From: Helicobacter rappini
GTDB taxonomy: Bacteria; Campylobacterota; Campylobacteria; Campylobacterales; Helicobacteraceae
Assembly (NCBI RefSeq): GCF_900198625.1
Contig: NZ_FZPK01000010.1
Coordinates: 1 to 64,000, forward strand
Reading direction: 5' to 3'
Length of the DNA stretch: 64,000 nucleotides
Shown: piece by piece, positions 9,345-18,470 of the stretch
How positions within the stretch are numbered: the stretch's first letter is position 1
Layout of the letters: every line of letters begins with the position of its first letter
Notes under the pieces: generated by a model
Told to the model about the DNA's origin: nothing
The model's database searches: none
Seen by the model: the letters and a program-made list of their open reading frames with translations, nothing else
Translations under genes and position numbers: made by a program

Positions 9345-9785
9345 ATGCAGGATTCACTCCATACATTTATGGAAAGCGATGCCTATATGCAGGGGATATT
9401 CTTACACGAGATTTTTGCGTGTTTGTTTTTTATCCCTTATTTGTGGTATCTCTTCATTTTATATCGAGCAAAGACATTTTTAGAGATGAATAGAAAGATT
9501 TATTTTGTCATGCCTATTACGATTTTTCTGCTTGGCGTAGGCATTATCACAGGCGGCTTTCTACTTGCTATGCGGGGCTTTATCCTTGATATACGCATTA
9601 TCGTAATGATTTTTGCCCTACTTCTTTTTCTCATCGGTGAAATCTATCGTATGAAAACCTTGAAAAAAGCAAGGACAAGCAAAGAAGGTATGCAAAGATA
9701 CAGGCAAACATGTAAGATAATGTATCTTATCTTTGTTGTTGTTTTTGTGTGTGTTGTAGGTTTTATTAAAGCATATAAGGGGTAG
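9345..9785 (+). CDS. Small four-helix membrane protein of unknown function
   Basis: The 146-residue product has hydrophobic segments at about 20-42, 53-78, 84-103 and 125-143, with a basic loop (RMKTLKKARTSKEGMQRYR) between the last two. I do not recognise a family. AAGGCGAT precedes the start. It lies 24 bases after flaG and its stop is two bases from the rsmE start, so the three genes are probably cotranscribed. Confidence 0.75.
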   Translation: MQDSLHTFMESDAYMQGIFLHEIFACLFFIPYLWYLFILYRAKTFLEMNRKIYFVMPITIFLLGVGIITGGFLLAMRGFILDIRIIVMIFALLLFLIGEIYRMKTLKKARTSKEGMQRYRQTCKIMYLIFVVVFVCVVGFIKAYKG

Positions 9786-9786
9786 T

Positions 9787-10470
9787 ATGCAATTTTTTTA
9801 TCATAAAGATTCTGGATTGGAATCTATTACTCTAGATTCTAAAGACGCACATTATCTATTTCATGTCCGCCGCTTTAAGCAAGGCGAGACCCTACTTACC
9901 ACAAATCTTAATGATATGCAGCTTTATAGCTATCAGCATGAAAAGAAAAATACATTTAAACTCATAGGTTTGCACACTCAGGTAACTCAACCAAAAGCCT
10001 ACGCACATATCATACTTGCAATGATTGACTTAAAGGATATTTATGATATATTACCTATTTTAAATGCGTTAAATGTCGCTTCTCTTCAACTTTTTTACGC
10101 AGACTTTTCACAGAAAAATCGCAAGATTGATATGCAAAAGGCACAAAGGATGCTGCAATACTCATGTATGCAATGCGGACGCATGAAACCACTAGAGGTT
10201 GCCATACATAAGGACTTAGAATCTGTTTGCAAAGCTTTTCCAAATGCTATTGCGATTGACTTTTTAGAATCTGTAGAAACTTTTGAGAATCTCACGCAAC
10301 AAGAGCGACAAAATATCGCTAAAAATGGCGTTATTATCGGTTGTGAAGGCGGCTTTAGTCATAATGAACGCAACTTCTTACATACAACACAAAGAGTATA
10401 TGCTCTGCAAACCCCATTCATTCTTACCGCCCATCTAGTCAGCACTTATATTGCAAGTCTTTGTGTGTGA
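9787..10470 (+). CDS. rsmE: 16S rRNA (uracil-1498-N3)-methyltransferase RsmE
   Basis: A SPOUT-class methyltransferase that modifies U1498 of 16S rRNA. The N-terminal PUA-like part has HYLFHVRRFKQGE, and the knot region carries GVIIGCEGGFSHNER and the conserved end LTAHLVSTYIASL. The length of 227 residues is typical. Its last 18 codons are repeated, with changes, at 14115-14171 on the far side of the RavA/ViaA pair. Confidence 0.93.
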   Translation: MQFFYHKDSGLESITLDSKDAHYLFHVRRFKQGETLLTTNLNDMQLYSYQHEKKNTFKLIGLHTQVTQPKAYAHIILAMIDLKDIYDILPILNALNVASLQLFYADFSQKNRKIDMQKAQRMLQYSCMQCGRMKPLEVAIHKDLESVCKAFPNAIAIDFLESVETFENLTQQERQNIAKNGVIIGCEGGFSHNERNFLHTTQRVYALQTPFILTAHLVSTYIASLCV

Positions 10471-10560
10471 TTAAGTTTTTTATATTTTATAAAAAATGCT
10501 TGTTTATATGAATTAAATTTATCTTTCATTACATTATCTATAAACGCAACAAAGATTTGC

Positions 10561-10566
10561 TAAAAT
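10561..10566 (+). promoter_or_regulatory. Probable -10 box of the ravA-like gene
   Basis: TAAAAT preceded by TTTGC gives an extended -10 about 30 bases ahead of the ATG at 10596, which itself has AAAGGAA upstream. Helicobacter housekeeping promoters usually have no conserved -35, and none is seen here. Confidence 0.4.
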
Positions 10567-10595
10567 TTCGTTTTTTAATACCTAAAGGAAATAAA

Positions 10596-12481
10596 ATGAG
10601 TTATAAAAATCGTATAGAATCTATTGTAAAAGAGTTAAATCAAGGTGTGTATGAAAAAGACCAAGCCATAAAGCTTGTATTGCTTTCATTTTTGAGTGGT
10701 AAATCAGCCTTTTTATACGGACCTCCGGGCACTGCAAAAGCCTTATTGCAAGGCGAGTAGCATTAGCCTTTAACATAAAAGGTTCTAACACTTTCTTTGC
10801 TTGCCTAATGAATCGCTTCAGCACCCCAGAAGAAATCTTTGGTCCAATAGACATAGCAGAGTTAAAGAAAAATCGCCTTACACGAAGCACACAAGGCTAT
10901 CTACCCACAGCACATTTTGCGTTTTTAGATGAGATATGGAAAAGCTCTCCAGCAATACTAAACACGCTTTTAACCATTATCAATGAAAAGATTTATCGCG
11001 ATGGAAATATGGATATAAAAGTCCCATTAAAAGGGCTAGTATGTGCGAGTAATGAATTCCCCACGCCAAATCAAGGGCTAGAAGCCTTATATGATAGGCT
11101 TGTTATCCGCTTGAGTGTGCTGCCCGTGGAGCAAAGAAGCAGCTTTGAAGCCTTGCTAGATGAAGACATTGTAGAAATAGAAGTTACAAACCCTATCACA
11201 CTAGATGAGCTGCAAGACATCACGCAAAAAGCAAAAAAGATAAAATTCTCACAAGAAGCAAAAGAAGCCATGCACTTCCTTAAAGCAAGTATAGAATCTT
11301 ATAATAAATCATTGCAGTTAAGAAATCTAGCACAAGACAATACAGAATCTAGCCAAACAGAATCTCGACAGGATACTAAAAACCAAAGTATAGAATCCAC
11401 GCAAGAGCCAATCTCACATAATGGCATTTATGTATCCGATAGGCGGTGGAGAGCTATGGCAGAGTTACTAAAGACAGCAGTGGTTTTAAGCGATAGAGAT
11501 GAGGTTCAGCCTATTGATATTATGCTTTTAGCGCATTGCTTATGGAGTGATGAAGCACAAAAAGAAGTGGTGAATAAGATTATTGCTAAAGCATTGCAAA
11601 GCAGTATGCAAAATGCTAAATTTGATATATCAAGCTTAAAAGAAGAGTATAGGAAGCATTATGATGCAACGATTGCGGAATGCTATGAGAAAAGAAAACC
11701 AAAACATGTCAACCAAACAACAAAAAATTTATATATGCAAGCATGTGATGGCATTATAAAAAATATCAATGATTATCAAACTAAACTACAAGAAATTTTT
11801 CTATCTGCACAAAATAAAATGGCAAATCCATTTTTAAGCACTAGTGATTATCGCAATGCCTTGCGAGGTATTACGCAAACACAAACAGAGTTAAAACAGC
11901 TAAGTCTAGCAGTAGATCAATTAAGATATATTATACAAAATCAGCCCACGCCTATACCGCTAAAGTATGACGAGACAAAGAAAAAGCGATCTTACAAATA
12001 TGAACCACAAACAAAAGAAGAATTGGAAGAACTTGTGAAAGATGAAAGTATCTATTTAGGCGATATTGATACAAGTGAGATTACAGATATGAGCAAGTTA
12101 TTTCAAGACTCAAGTCGCACAGACTTTAGCGGTATAGAATCTTGGGATGTAAGCAATGTGGAAAATATGAGCCAAATGTTTTACAATGCAAAATCCTTTA
12201 ATCAACCATTAAATAGTTGGGATGTCGGCAATGTAGTTAATATGGAAAATATGTTTAGCAATGCAACTTCTTTCAATCAGCCGCTCAATTCTTGGAATGT
12301 GGGTAAGGTAGCCAATATGAAACGCATGTTTTATAACGCAAGAAAGTTTAATCAAAGTTTAAATTCATGGAATCTTGTAACAAATAGCAACCATCCTTTT
12401 AATGCTCACTATTCCAATAGCATGTTTTATCAAATGTTTGACAATACTTCTATGAGATCATACCCGCAATGGTATAGATAA
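10596..12481 (+). pseudogene. RavA/MoxR-type AAA+ ATPase fused to DUF285 repeats, frameshifted in Walker A
   Basis: A MoxR-family ATPase resembling RavA, partner of the VWA protein that follows. The frame from ATG 10596 runs through GPPGTAK and stops at 10758-10760. The rest (RRVALAFNIKGS, FLDEIW as Walker B, then the sensor and lid regions) continues in the next frame to 12481. Restoring one A in the run at 10736-10739 would give GPPGTAKSLIARRVALAF, so the lesion looks like loss of one A. From about 12040 the protein carries roughly four 25-residue repeats (FNQPLNSWDV-NV-NM-MF) typical of DUF285/BspA-like proteins, not usual on RavA. It may be a true loss, a slippage variant or a sequencing error; I see no convincing programmed-frameshift signal. 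Confidence 0.75.
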
Positions 12482-12516
12482 TTATTATATTCTTAAGGTG
12501 AAATAAAAGGCACACT

Positions 12517-14049
12517 ATGCAGCACATACCACAAGATATACAGAATAATTTACGCTATGAAGAGTTATTGCAAGATAAAGAAGTGCAAGAACATTTAGCA
12601 AAAGCCCATGAAGAGTATCAAGCCCAACAAGATTCCCTGCAAGATTCCCATCCTTTTAAAAAAGAAGAGGTAGCACACCATAGGCGAAAGCTCACACCCA
12701 CGCAAGATATTAAAACACTAAAAGATGATATAAAAGAGTTTGACACTTACAATAAAAAGCATAAAGGCACACTAGATTCACTACTCAATAAACAAGAACA
12801 AAATGATATAACCCTTACTGATAAAAGACAATACACCCTTAATGCTTGGGAGCAAATGCTAAAATCTAAGAAAAACGAGTATATAGAGCAAGAGAAGCTA
12901 AAACAAACGAGAGACTATAAACAAAGGCTAACAGACTATTTAGAATCTTTACTTGAAACAAAAGAGTTTTTAAGCAATTTGGGTGGTGCTGGAGAGCTAT
13001 TTAGTGGAGTATTAGATGAGATGAAGCAAGGCTTAGATGTAAGTAATCTAGGCGATGAAGCTTATCAAAATAAGCTAAAAGGACAAAGGATAGAAATGCC
13101 CGGAGGCAAAGGCACTGACAATGGTGCTGGTATAAGAAATCGCATAGATATAAATACAATCAAGCAATATTTTAACACCATACAAAATAGCAAAGCCTTA
13201 AAAGAAATAGCCGAGCTTTTAGGCAGACTAGAAAAAGAAGAGGAAGAAAGTGAGATACAAAAAATAAAAGAGCTAAAAAGCTATTCCTATACGCAAGTAA
13301 TCCCCACAAAACGATATAAAGAAGAGATATGCGGGGTAACTTTAGGCAGAGATTTAGAAAATCTCTTGCCCCAAGAGTTAGCAATGCTAGAAGATGAAAC
13401 CCTAGAGTTATTATTTGATTTAAAATACATTCAAAACCGCCTTTTTTGCTTTGAAAAGCAAGGCTATCACTCTATCACACAAGAAGCACAAGAAGAGATA
13501 GAAAAAGAAATAGAGACAAAAAAGCAAAAGAAAAGAGAAAAAAATGAAGGTGCAATAATAATCTGTGTAGATACAAGTGGCAGTATGTATGGTAATCCAG
13601 AATATATCGCAAAAGCCTTGACACTCTTTCTAGCAACAAAAGCAAATACACAAAAAAGGGCTTGCTATCTTATCAACTTTTCTATAGGTATAGAGACTAT
13701 GGAGCTAAGTGGCAAGGGTGGCATGGCAAAGCTTATGCAGTTTTTAGAGATGAGTTTTGGTGGTGGCACTGATGTAGCCCCAGCCTTAAAAGCAGGGCTT
13801 AAAACAATGCAGCAAGATGACTTTAAAAAATCTGATTTAATCGTTATTTCTGATGGTGGATTTGGATATATCCCAAATGATTTAGAAAAACAAATGCAAA
13901 ATCAAAGACAAAAAGACAATAAATTCTATTTATTAGATATAAATGGCAATTCAGGTAAAAAAACATTTTTTGATAAACATTGGATATATAACGCACAAAC
14001 ACAAAATATAAATACTTTATATGAAAATCTCGCAACTATGTATAGTTAG
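12517..14049 (+). CDS. VWA-domain protein, ViaA-like partner of the RavA ATPase
   Basis: The C-terminal 170 residues form a von Willebrand A domain with an intact metal site: DTSGSM near 352, a downstream conserved GGTD and VISDGGF. The N-terminal two thirds are charged and helical, as in ViaA/CoxE-type proteins. RavA-ViaA pairs act as a chaperone-like ATPase complex in enterobacteria. It begins 35 bases after the ATPase gene, behind AAAGGCAC, so the two form an operon. The product is soluble with no signal peptide. If the upstream ATPase is really off, this protein lacks its partner. Confidence 0.82.
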   Translation: MQHIPQDIQNNLRYEELLQDKEVQEHLAKAHEEYQAQQDSLQDSHPFKKEEVAHHRRKLTPTQDIKTLKDDIKEFDTYNKKHKGTLDSLLNKQEQNDITLTDKRQYTLNAWEQMLKSKKNEYIEQEKLKQTRDYKQRLTDYLESLLETKEFLSNLGGAGELFSGVLDEMKQGLDVSNLGDEAYQNKLKGQRIEMPGGKGTDNGAGIRNRIDINTIKQYFNTIQNSKALKEIAELLGRLEKEEEESEIQKIKELKSYSYTQVIPTKRYKEEICGVTLGRDLENLLPQELAMLEDETLELLFDLKYIQNRLFCFEKQGYHSITQEAQEEIEKEIETKKQKKREKNEGAIIICVDTSGSMYGNPEYIAKALTLFLATKANTQKRACYLINFSIGIETMELSGKGGMAKLMQFLEMSFGGGTDVAPALKAGLKTMQQDDFKKSDLIVISDGGFGYIPNDLEKQMQNQRQKDNKFYLLDINGNSGKKTFFDKHWIYNAQTQNINTLYENLATMYS

Positions 14050-14114
14050 TGATAAATTAATAACTCTAGATTCTAAACCTATCATTTTTAGCGTAAGCAA
14101 GTCGAATAAAAGCA

Positions 14115-14171
14115 CCATTTATTCTTGCCGCCCATCTTGTTAGCATTTATATTGCAAGTCTTTGTGTATGA
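14115..14171 (+). pseudogene. Remnant copy of the rsmE 3' end
   Basis: The frame at 14115-14171 reads PFILAAHLVSIYIASLCV and a stop, against PFILTAHLVSTYIASLCV and a stop at the end of rsmE (10414-10470). The DNA differs at several mostly silent positions, so it is not a recent tandem copy. It marks the far edge of the ravA/viaA insertion. The rest of 14050-14373 holds no other gene. Confidence 0.8.
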
Positions 14172-14373
14172 AATATAACAAAATGTCAAGTTTTTGTTAA
14201 AAATATATTGCATATCTTGCTTTTTTATAGACTTTTATGCTGGAAAACATTATAATACGAATTTATTTTAGCTTGTTGTTGTATTAGATTGTATAGCGTA
14301 TGGTTTGTATTTGTTACAATGTGGGATAAGCAAAATACACATTTTATCAAGCTATATTCTATAAGGAACAGAA

Positions 14374-15036
14374 ATGCCAAAAGTCCTTATTATAGATAAT
14401 GATATAGATCTCCAAAAGTCCTTGCATAGCAGTCTCTGCCAAGCTGGTTTTGAGACATTATGCTTGAGTGATGTTTCTATGATTCTAGAAAAAATCGCAC
14501 AAGATGATATTGATGCGGTGATTTTAGAGCTTTTAGACCACGAGATTGATGGCTTTGAGTTATGCGGAAAGATTAGAAGCCATACGCAAATACCCATTAT
14601 CATTTCATCAAAACTTACACATATAAGCGATAAAATCCGTGCGTTTGAGCTTGGCATAGATGACTACATGACAAAGCCTTATGAAGCAGTCGAGTTAATC
14701 GCAAGGATAAAGGCTTTATTGCGAAGGATTGAGCCACGAAAAAGGGTTTTTGGTGCGTTAAATATTGATGCAAAAAGACGCACAATAAAGCTTTATAATG
14801 AAGATATTGAGCTTACAAATACAGAGTTTGATATTTTACTTTTTTTGGTGGATAATCGCTTACAACCTGTAAGCAGAGAGAGAATAGCGCACACTATTAA
14901 TGCGATCCATGATGACACGGGATTACGCAGCATTGATACGCATATTAGGAACTTACGCAATAAGCTTGGCGATTCTGCTAAAGAGCCAAAATTCATTCAA
15001 TCCGTATGGGGCATAGGCTATAAATTCTGTCTTTAG
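14374..15036 (+). CDS. OmpR-type response regulator with Glu in place of the phospho-acceptor Asp
   Basis: A receiver domain (1-118) joined to a winged-helix DNA-binding domain (128-220) with the expected LTNTEFDILLFLV, RSIDTHIRNLRNKLG and VWGIGYKF. It resembles ArsR-type regulators of Helicobacter. The residue aligned with the phosphorylated Asp is Glu52 (VILELLDHEIDG), and the following Pro is His. The acidic pocket keeps DND near the start and the conserved Lys in TKPY. Such a regulator may act without phosphorylation, as HP1043 is known to do. No histidine kinase gene is next to it. GGAACAG precedes the ATG. Confidence 0.87.
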   Translation: MPKVLIIDNDIDLQKSLHSSLCQAGFETLCLSDVSMILEKIAQDDIDAVILELLDHEIDGFELCGKIRSHTQIPIIISSKLTHISDKIRAFELGIDDYMTKPYEAVELIARIKALLRRIEPRKRVFGALNIDAKRRTIKLYNEDIELTNTEFDILLFLVDNRLQPVSRERIAHTINAIHDDTGLRSIDTHIRNLRNKLGDSAKEPKFIQSVWGIGYKFCL

Positions 15037-15067
15037 ATTCTAAAATGTAGTCATTATGGAGCAAGTT

Positions 15068-15598
15068 ATGGCAAAAAATAAAGCAGTATTTTTTGATAGA
15101 GATGGTGTGATTAATGTGGATTTATCCTATGTGTATAAAAAGGAAGATTTTAGATTCTATGATGATTTCTTTCCTTGTGTTACACATTTTAAAAAGCAAG
15201 GGTATAAGCTCGTTGTGGTTACAAATCAATCAGGGATTGAAAAGGGTTACTACACGATCAAGGACTTTTTATCATTAAGCTCTTATATGCAAGATTACAT
15301 GCAAGAGCGACTAGGCTTTCGCTTTGATAGAATCTATTTTTGTCCGCTATTACATGATACGATAAGGCGAAAACCAGCAAGTGGCATGATTATACAAGCC
15401 ATGAATGATTTAGATTTAGACCTTAGTAAATCTTGTCTTGTTGGTGATAGATTAACTGATATTATGGCAGCTAAAAATGCAGGTATAACAAAGCGATATT
15501 TGCTATGTAGAGATAAAAAGCATGCAAGATCAATGGAATTAGATGAAAGCGAATATACATTGATACGCACACTAAATGAGTTTCTCCTAGTCAATTAG
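15068..15598 (+). CDS. gmhB: D-glycero-D-manno-heptose 1,7-bisphosphate phosphatase (GmhB-like HAD hydrolase)
   Basis: A HAD-IIIA phosphatase acting in ADP-heptose synthesis for the lipopolysaccharide core. HAD motifs are clear: FFDRDGVIN, VVTNQSG, RRKPASGM and VGDRLTDIMAAKNAG. The zinc-binding Cys loop of the E. coli enzyme is shortened here to CPLLHD. I chose the ATG at 15068, with GGAGC upstream, rather than the ATG at 15056. No other heptose gene is beside it. Confidence 0.85.
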   Translation: MAKNKAVFFDRDGVINVDLSYVYKKEDFRFYDDFFPCVTHFKKQGYKLVVVTNQSGIEKGYYTIKDFLSLSSYMQDYMQERLGFRFDRIYFCPLLHDTIRRKPASGMIIQAMNDLDLDLSKSCLVGDRLTDIMAAKNAGITKRYLLCRDKKHARSMELDESEYTLIRTLNEFLLVN

Positions 15599-15913
15599 CA
15601 TATTTAATTATATATACCCACAAGCTATAAATAAAGTTGTCAAAAGCATGAGTGAAAATCTCGTGTATTTCAGTAAAGAATGCAAGTAGCCAAGCAATAA
15701 ATACGCAAGGAATCGTGTTATAAAAGCATATTTGATGGGAAAATCCACTAAAAACACCAAAGAGCCAACGCAGAATCTAGAACATAAAATTGTCAAGCGA
15801 AGCCTTATTTCGCAATCCAAGTGGGATATTCAGCTTCTTCTCTATATGGCTTAGAATCTCTGCAACCTTAATACAAAAGATACCTTAAAGATTCTAAACT
15901 TACTTTACATAAG
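15599..15913. other. Gap without a convincing gene
   Basis: The only open stretch of note is 15735-15854 on the plus strand, 39 codons beginning MGKSTKNTKEP, but it has no ribosome-binding site and a stop lies in frame close upstream. It may be a gene remnant or chance. No hairpin terminator is obvious between the two convergent genes. Confidence 0.35.
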
Positions 15914-18205
15914 TTACTTCAATGCCTGTGTGATATAGGCAAGCTCTTGTGCGATATGTGTGAGTTCTGTTTGTTTTGTCTGCATAGCATCTCGCATTTC
16001 TTGTGTGTAGTTTTGCTTTCTTTTTTCTAATGTGTCTTGCAATATAGAATCTTTTTCTGTGATTTGTGTTTTTATAATCTCTTCTTGGGCTTGCAGTATC
16101 TGTGAAAAATATTCTAAAAATTTTGTTTCTACTTCTTTATTTTTTTCCATAAGGATTTGTGTGAAGTGGCTAAAAGATTCATTAAAGATTTCCTGTAGTT
16201 TGATCGAGAGTTCATTCTCCCTTCCCTTACCACAGCTATTAATAGCCTTAGGGATAGAATCTTTTAGCGTTGCAACACTTTTTGCGATTTGCTCCTTTGG
16301 TGCGTGAAAGCTAACTTTTGGCTGCTTTATATCGCTATTTTCATCAAGTAATATTTGAGTGATTTTTTTAGCAAGTTTATATTTAAAATCCCTGCTTACA
16401 TCGCTAAAACAATCGCTAAGTCCAGATTCTAGAATCTCTTCTATCCGTTTAGAATCTATTTGAGTGCCATGAGTGTAGCTATATGTCGCTTCATCAAAGA
16501 TTCTAGTTTGTAGTCTTTCTTGTTCTCTTTTTAAGCTTTTTTGCATACTATTTTGCAATACGCTTAGAAACTCTTGCATTTCATCTTGTTTTGCATTCAA
16601 TTCTTGCTTTTTAGAATCTAGCTGTAAAGATAGCTTGTTTTGCTCTTTCTTTAGATTTGCTATCATCTCTTCTAGCTCATTTTCAGAGGCATTTAAAAGG
16701 CTAGATTCTATACGCATTTCTTCCCTGCATTGCTCTATTGTCTTTAAAAAGCCACGATAAGCAAGGTATAAAATATCTTTTTGCTTCATACTATTTTCAC
16801 CAAGTAGCATTTTGTCTAAATACTCTTCAACCGCTAAAATCCCCGTTTTTTCTAGTGAAAAGCCTTGTTTCAAGGCTTCATCTTCTCTATTTGTCTTATG
16901 CAAAAGGGCTAAGAAACTTGCAACAGGGATAAAGTCAATTCGCTCAATTATAGAATCTATATCGCCGCTATATTCCGCTTTTTTGAGTTGAGCAGCTAGA
17001 CTTGTCTTTGTGTATTCAAGCGATTGGGCTAACTCTTTTTCACCGATTAGATCAATCCTTGTTAGCACGATAAGCAGCCTTGAGATATTTTGCCCTAAAA
17101 GAGATTCTAAGATGAAATCAATGTCAATTTGAGTTGCTACACAACTTGCATTCATCACATGGATAAGCAAATCACATTGTGTAATATAGTCTTTTGTAAT
17201 CTCTTCTCGTTTTGTGATGGGGTCATCAAGCCCGGGTGTATCCACGATTTCAACGCCATTTTGCAAGAATTTTAGCGGGGTAAAAAGGGCTACTTCTTTT
17301 ACAAGATTGCATAGTTTGCTTTCATGATTTGCGGAAGTGTAAGTGCTTAGTTTATCAAGTGTTATGCTTTCACTCTTTGTAGTATCTGCTATGTAGCTTT
17401 TCAATCTATCGCCAAAGATTCTCTCACTCTCTACTACAAAGCTTTGCAAACTCTTATCATACTGCCCTGCTTTTTTAAGCTCTTCCCATTCGTTTGTATT
17501 CCAGAAAAACACTTCTGCAGATTCTGTATCTCTGTATTTTAGAATCGTTAGATTTGCTGTCTCTGGGATTGTCGAGCTACCTAGTATTTCTTTGCCTAGC
17601 AAGGCGTTTAGAAATGTGCTTTTACCAGCACTTAATACGCCTGTGATTCCTATTGAGAATTTATGATTTTGTGCGTTTGTATAGATTGTATTTAGAGTAT
17701 TGTAGTATTTATCATGGAGTTTTAACTCATGCAGTCGTTTTAGAATCTGTGAAAGTTCAGTAGAGAGTGTTTTGAGGTTTAGAATCTTGTGTTCTTCTTT
17801 TACCTGCTGTGCTTGGAATGCACTTTGCGTGCAAAAGTTTGCAAGGCTTCTTGCGTGTTGATTTGTGATTAATTCTGCTGCATTTAGTCGCAGGATATGT
17901 GCTTTTAAATGCTTTAACTCCGCTGCATTTACAACGCTTAAAAGTGCGTATTGTAGTAACTTTATAGATTCTATATTGAGTTTATATTGTGGCATACATT
18001 GTGTGTAAATGGATCGGAAAGTCTCGCTTTTTTCATAGAGATTGATATTTGTGCTATGTGTTGATAGGATTAGGGCTTGAAGTTTTGGTGGTAGAGAGAG
18101 TAGGGTATCTTTTTGTGTATCTATTAGATTTTTTAGTGTATCTGCTAGATTGTTTGGAATCTTTTCTTGATAGATGAGTTGAGAAAAATGCGATACAATC
18201 TCCAT
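15914..18205 (-). CDS. Dynamin-like GTPase (bacterial dynamin family)
   Basis: The 763-residue product has a GTPase domain with P-loop GVLSAGKSTFLNALLG near 190, the G3 motif DTPGLDD and a G4-like TRID, followed by about 300 residues of strongly charged coiled coil and a Gln/Lys/Glu-rich tail. These features match the dynamin_N family, large GTPases that work on membranes. A second member is encoded at 28326-30344; in Campylobacter two dynamin-like genes stand side by side and act as a pair. AAAGGATAAAT precedes the start. No hydrophobic paddle is evident. Confidence 0.85.
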   Translation of the reverse strand: MEIVSHFSQLIYQEKIPNNLADTLKNLIDTQKDTLLSLPPKLQALILSTHSTNINLYEKSETFRSIYTQCMPQYKLNIESIKLLQYALLSVVNAAELKHLKAHILRLNAAELITNQHARSLANFCTQSAFQAQQVKEEHKILNLKTLSTELSQILKRLHELKLHDKYYNTLNTIYTNAQNHKFSIGITGVLSAGKSTFLNALLGKEILGSSTIPETANLTILKYRDTESAEVFFWNTNEWEELKKAGQYDKSLQSFVVESERIFGDRLKSYIADTTKSESITLDKLSTYTSANHESKLCNLVKEVALFTPLKFLQNGVEIVDTPGLDDPITKREEITKDYITQCDLLIHVMNASCVATQIDIDFILESLLGQNISRLLIVLTRIDLIGEKELAQSLEYTKTSLAAQLKKAEYSGDIDSIIERIDFIPVASFLALLHKTNREDEALKQGFSLEKTGILAVEEYLDKMLLGENSMKQKDILYLAYRGFLKTIEQCREEMRIESSLLNASENELEEMIANLKKEQNKLSLQLDSKKQELNAKQDEMQEFLSVLQNSMQKSLKREQERLQTRIFDEATYSYTHGTQIDSKRIEEILESGLSDCFSDVSRDFKYKLAKKITQILLDENSDIKQPKVSFHAPKEQIAKSVATLKDSIPKAINSCGKGRENELSIKLQEIFNESFSHFTQILMEKNKEVETKFLEYFSQILQAQEEIIKTQITEKDSILQDTLEKRKQNYTQEMRDAMQTKQTELTHIAQELAYITQALK

Positions 18206-18455
18206 ATTTATCCTTTAATATTCTATGAGTTGCCAATTAGATAGAATCTAAAAGTTAGCATTATATCAAAACTTAATGATTTAACACTAGATTCCATAAC
18301 TTTATAAAGCATAACGCACGGCTATAAAACAAAATTCACATAATGTATAAAATCGTAACAAAATATCAGCATATTTTTAATTTTTCAATACTATCATTTT
18401 ATTTTAAGCTACAATATAAGACAAAACTATTCTTCACAATGATATGCGGAGGTTA

Positions 18456-18470
18456 ATGCAATACCTATGA
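18456..18470 (+). other. Four-codon leader ORF overlapping the aroB start
   Basis: GGAGG at 18448-18452 is followed at the usual distance by ATG CAA TAC CTA TGA, and the last four bases (ATGA) contain the aroB start. The same GGAGG is too far (14 bases) to serve aroB directly, so translation of the tiny frame could deliver ribosomes to aroB. This is inference from spacing alone. Confidence 0.3.

Noticed and set aside
10730-10760. Programmed frameshift in the ravA-like gene
   Set aside because: No strong slippery heptamer or stimulating hairpin was seen; loss of one A is the simpler explanation.
15735-15854. 39-codon frame beginning MGKSTKNTKEP
   Set aside because: No ribosome-binding site and no similarity I recognise; mentioned only as a possible remnant.
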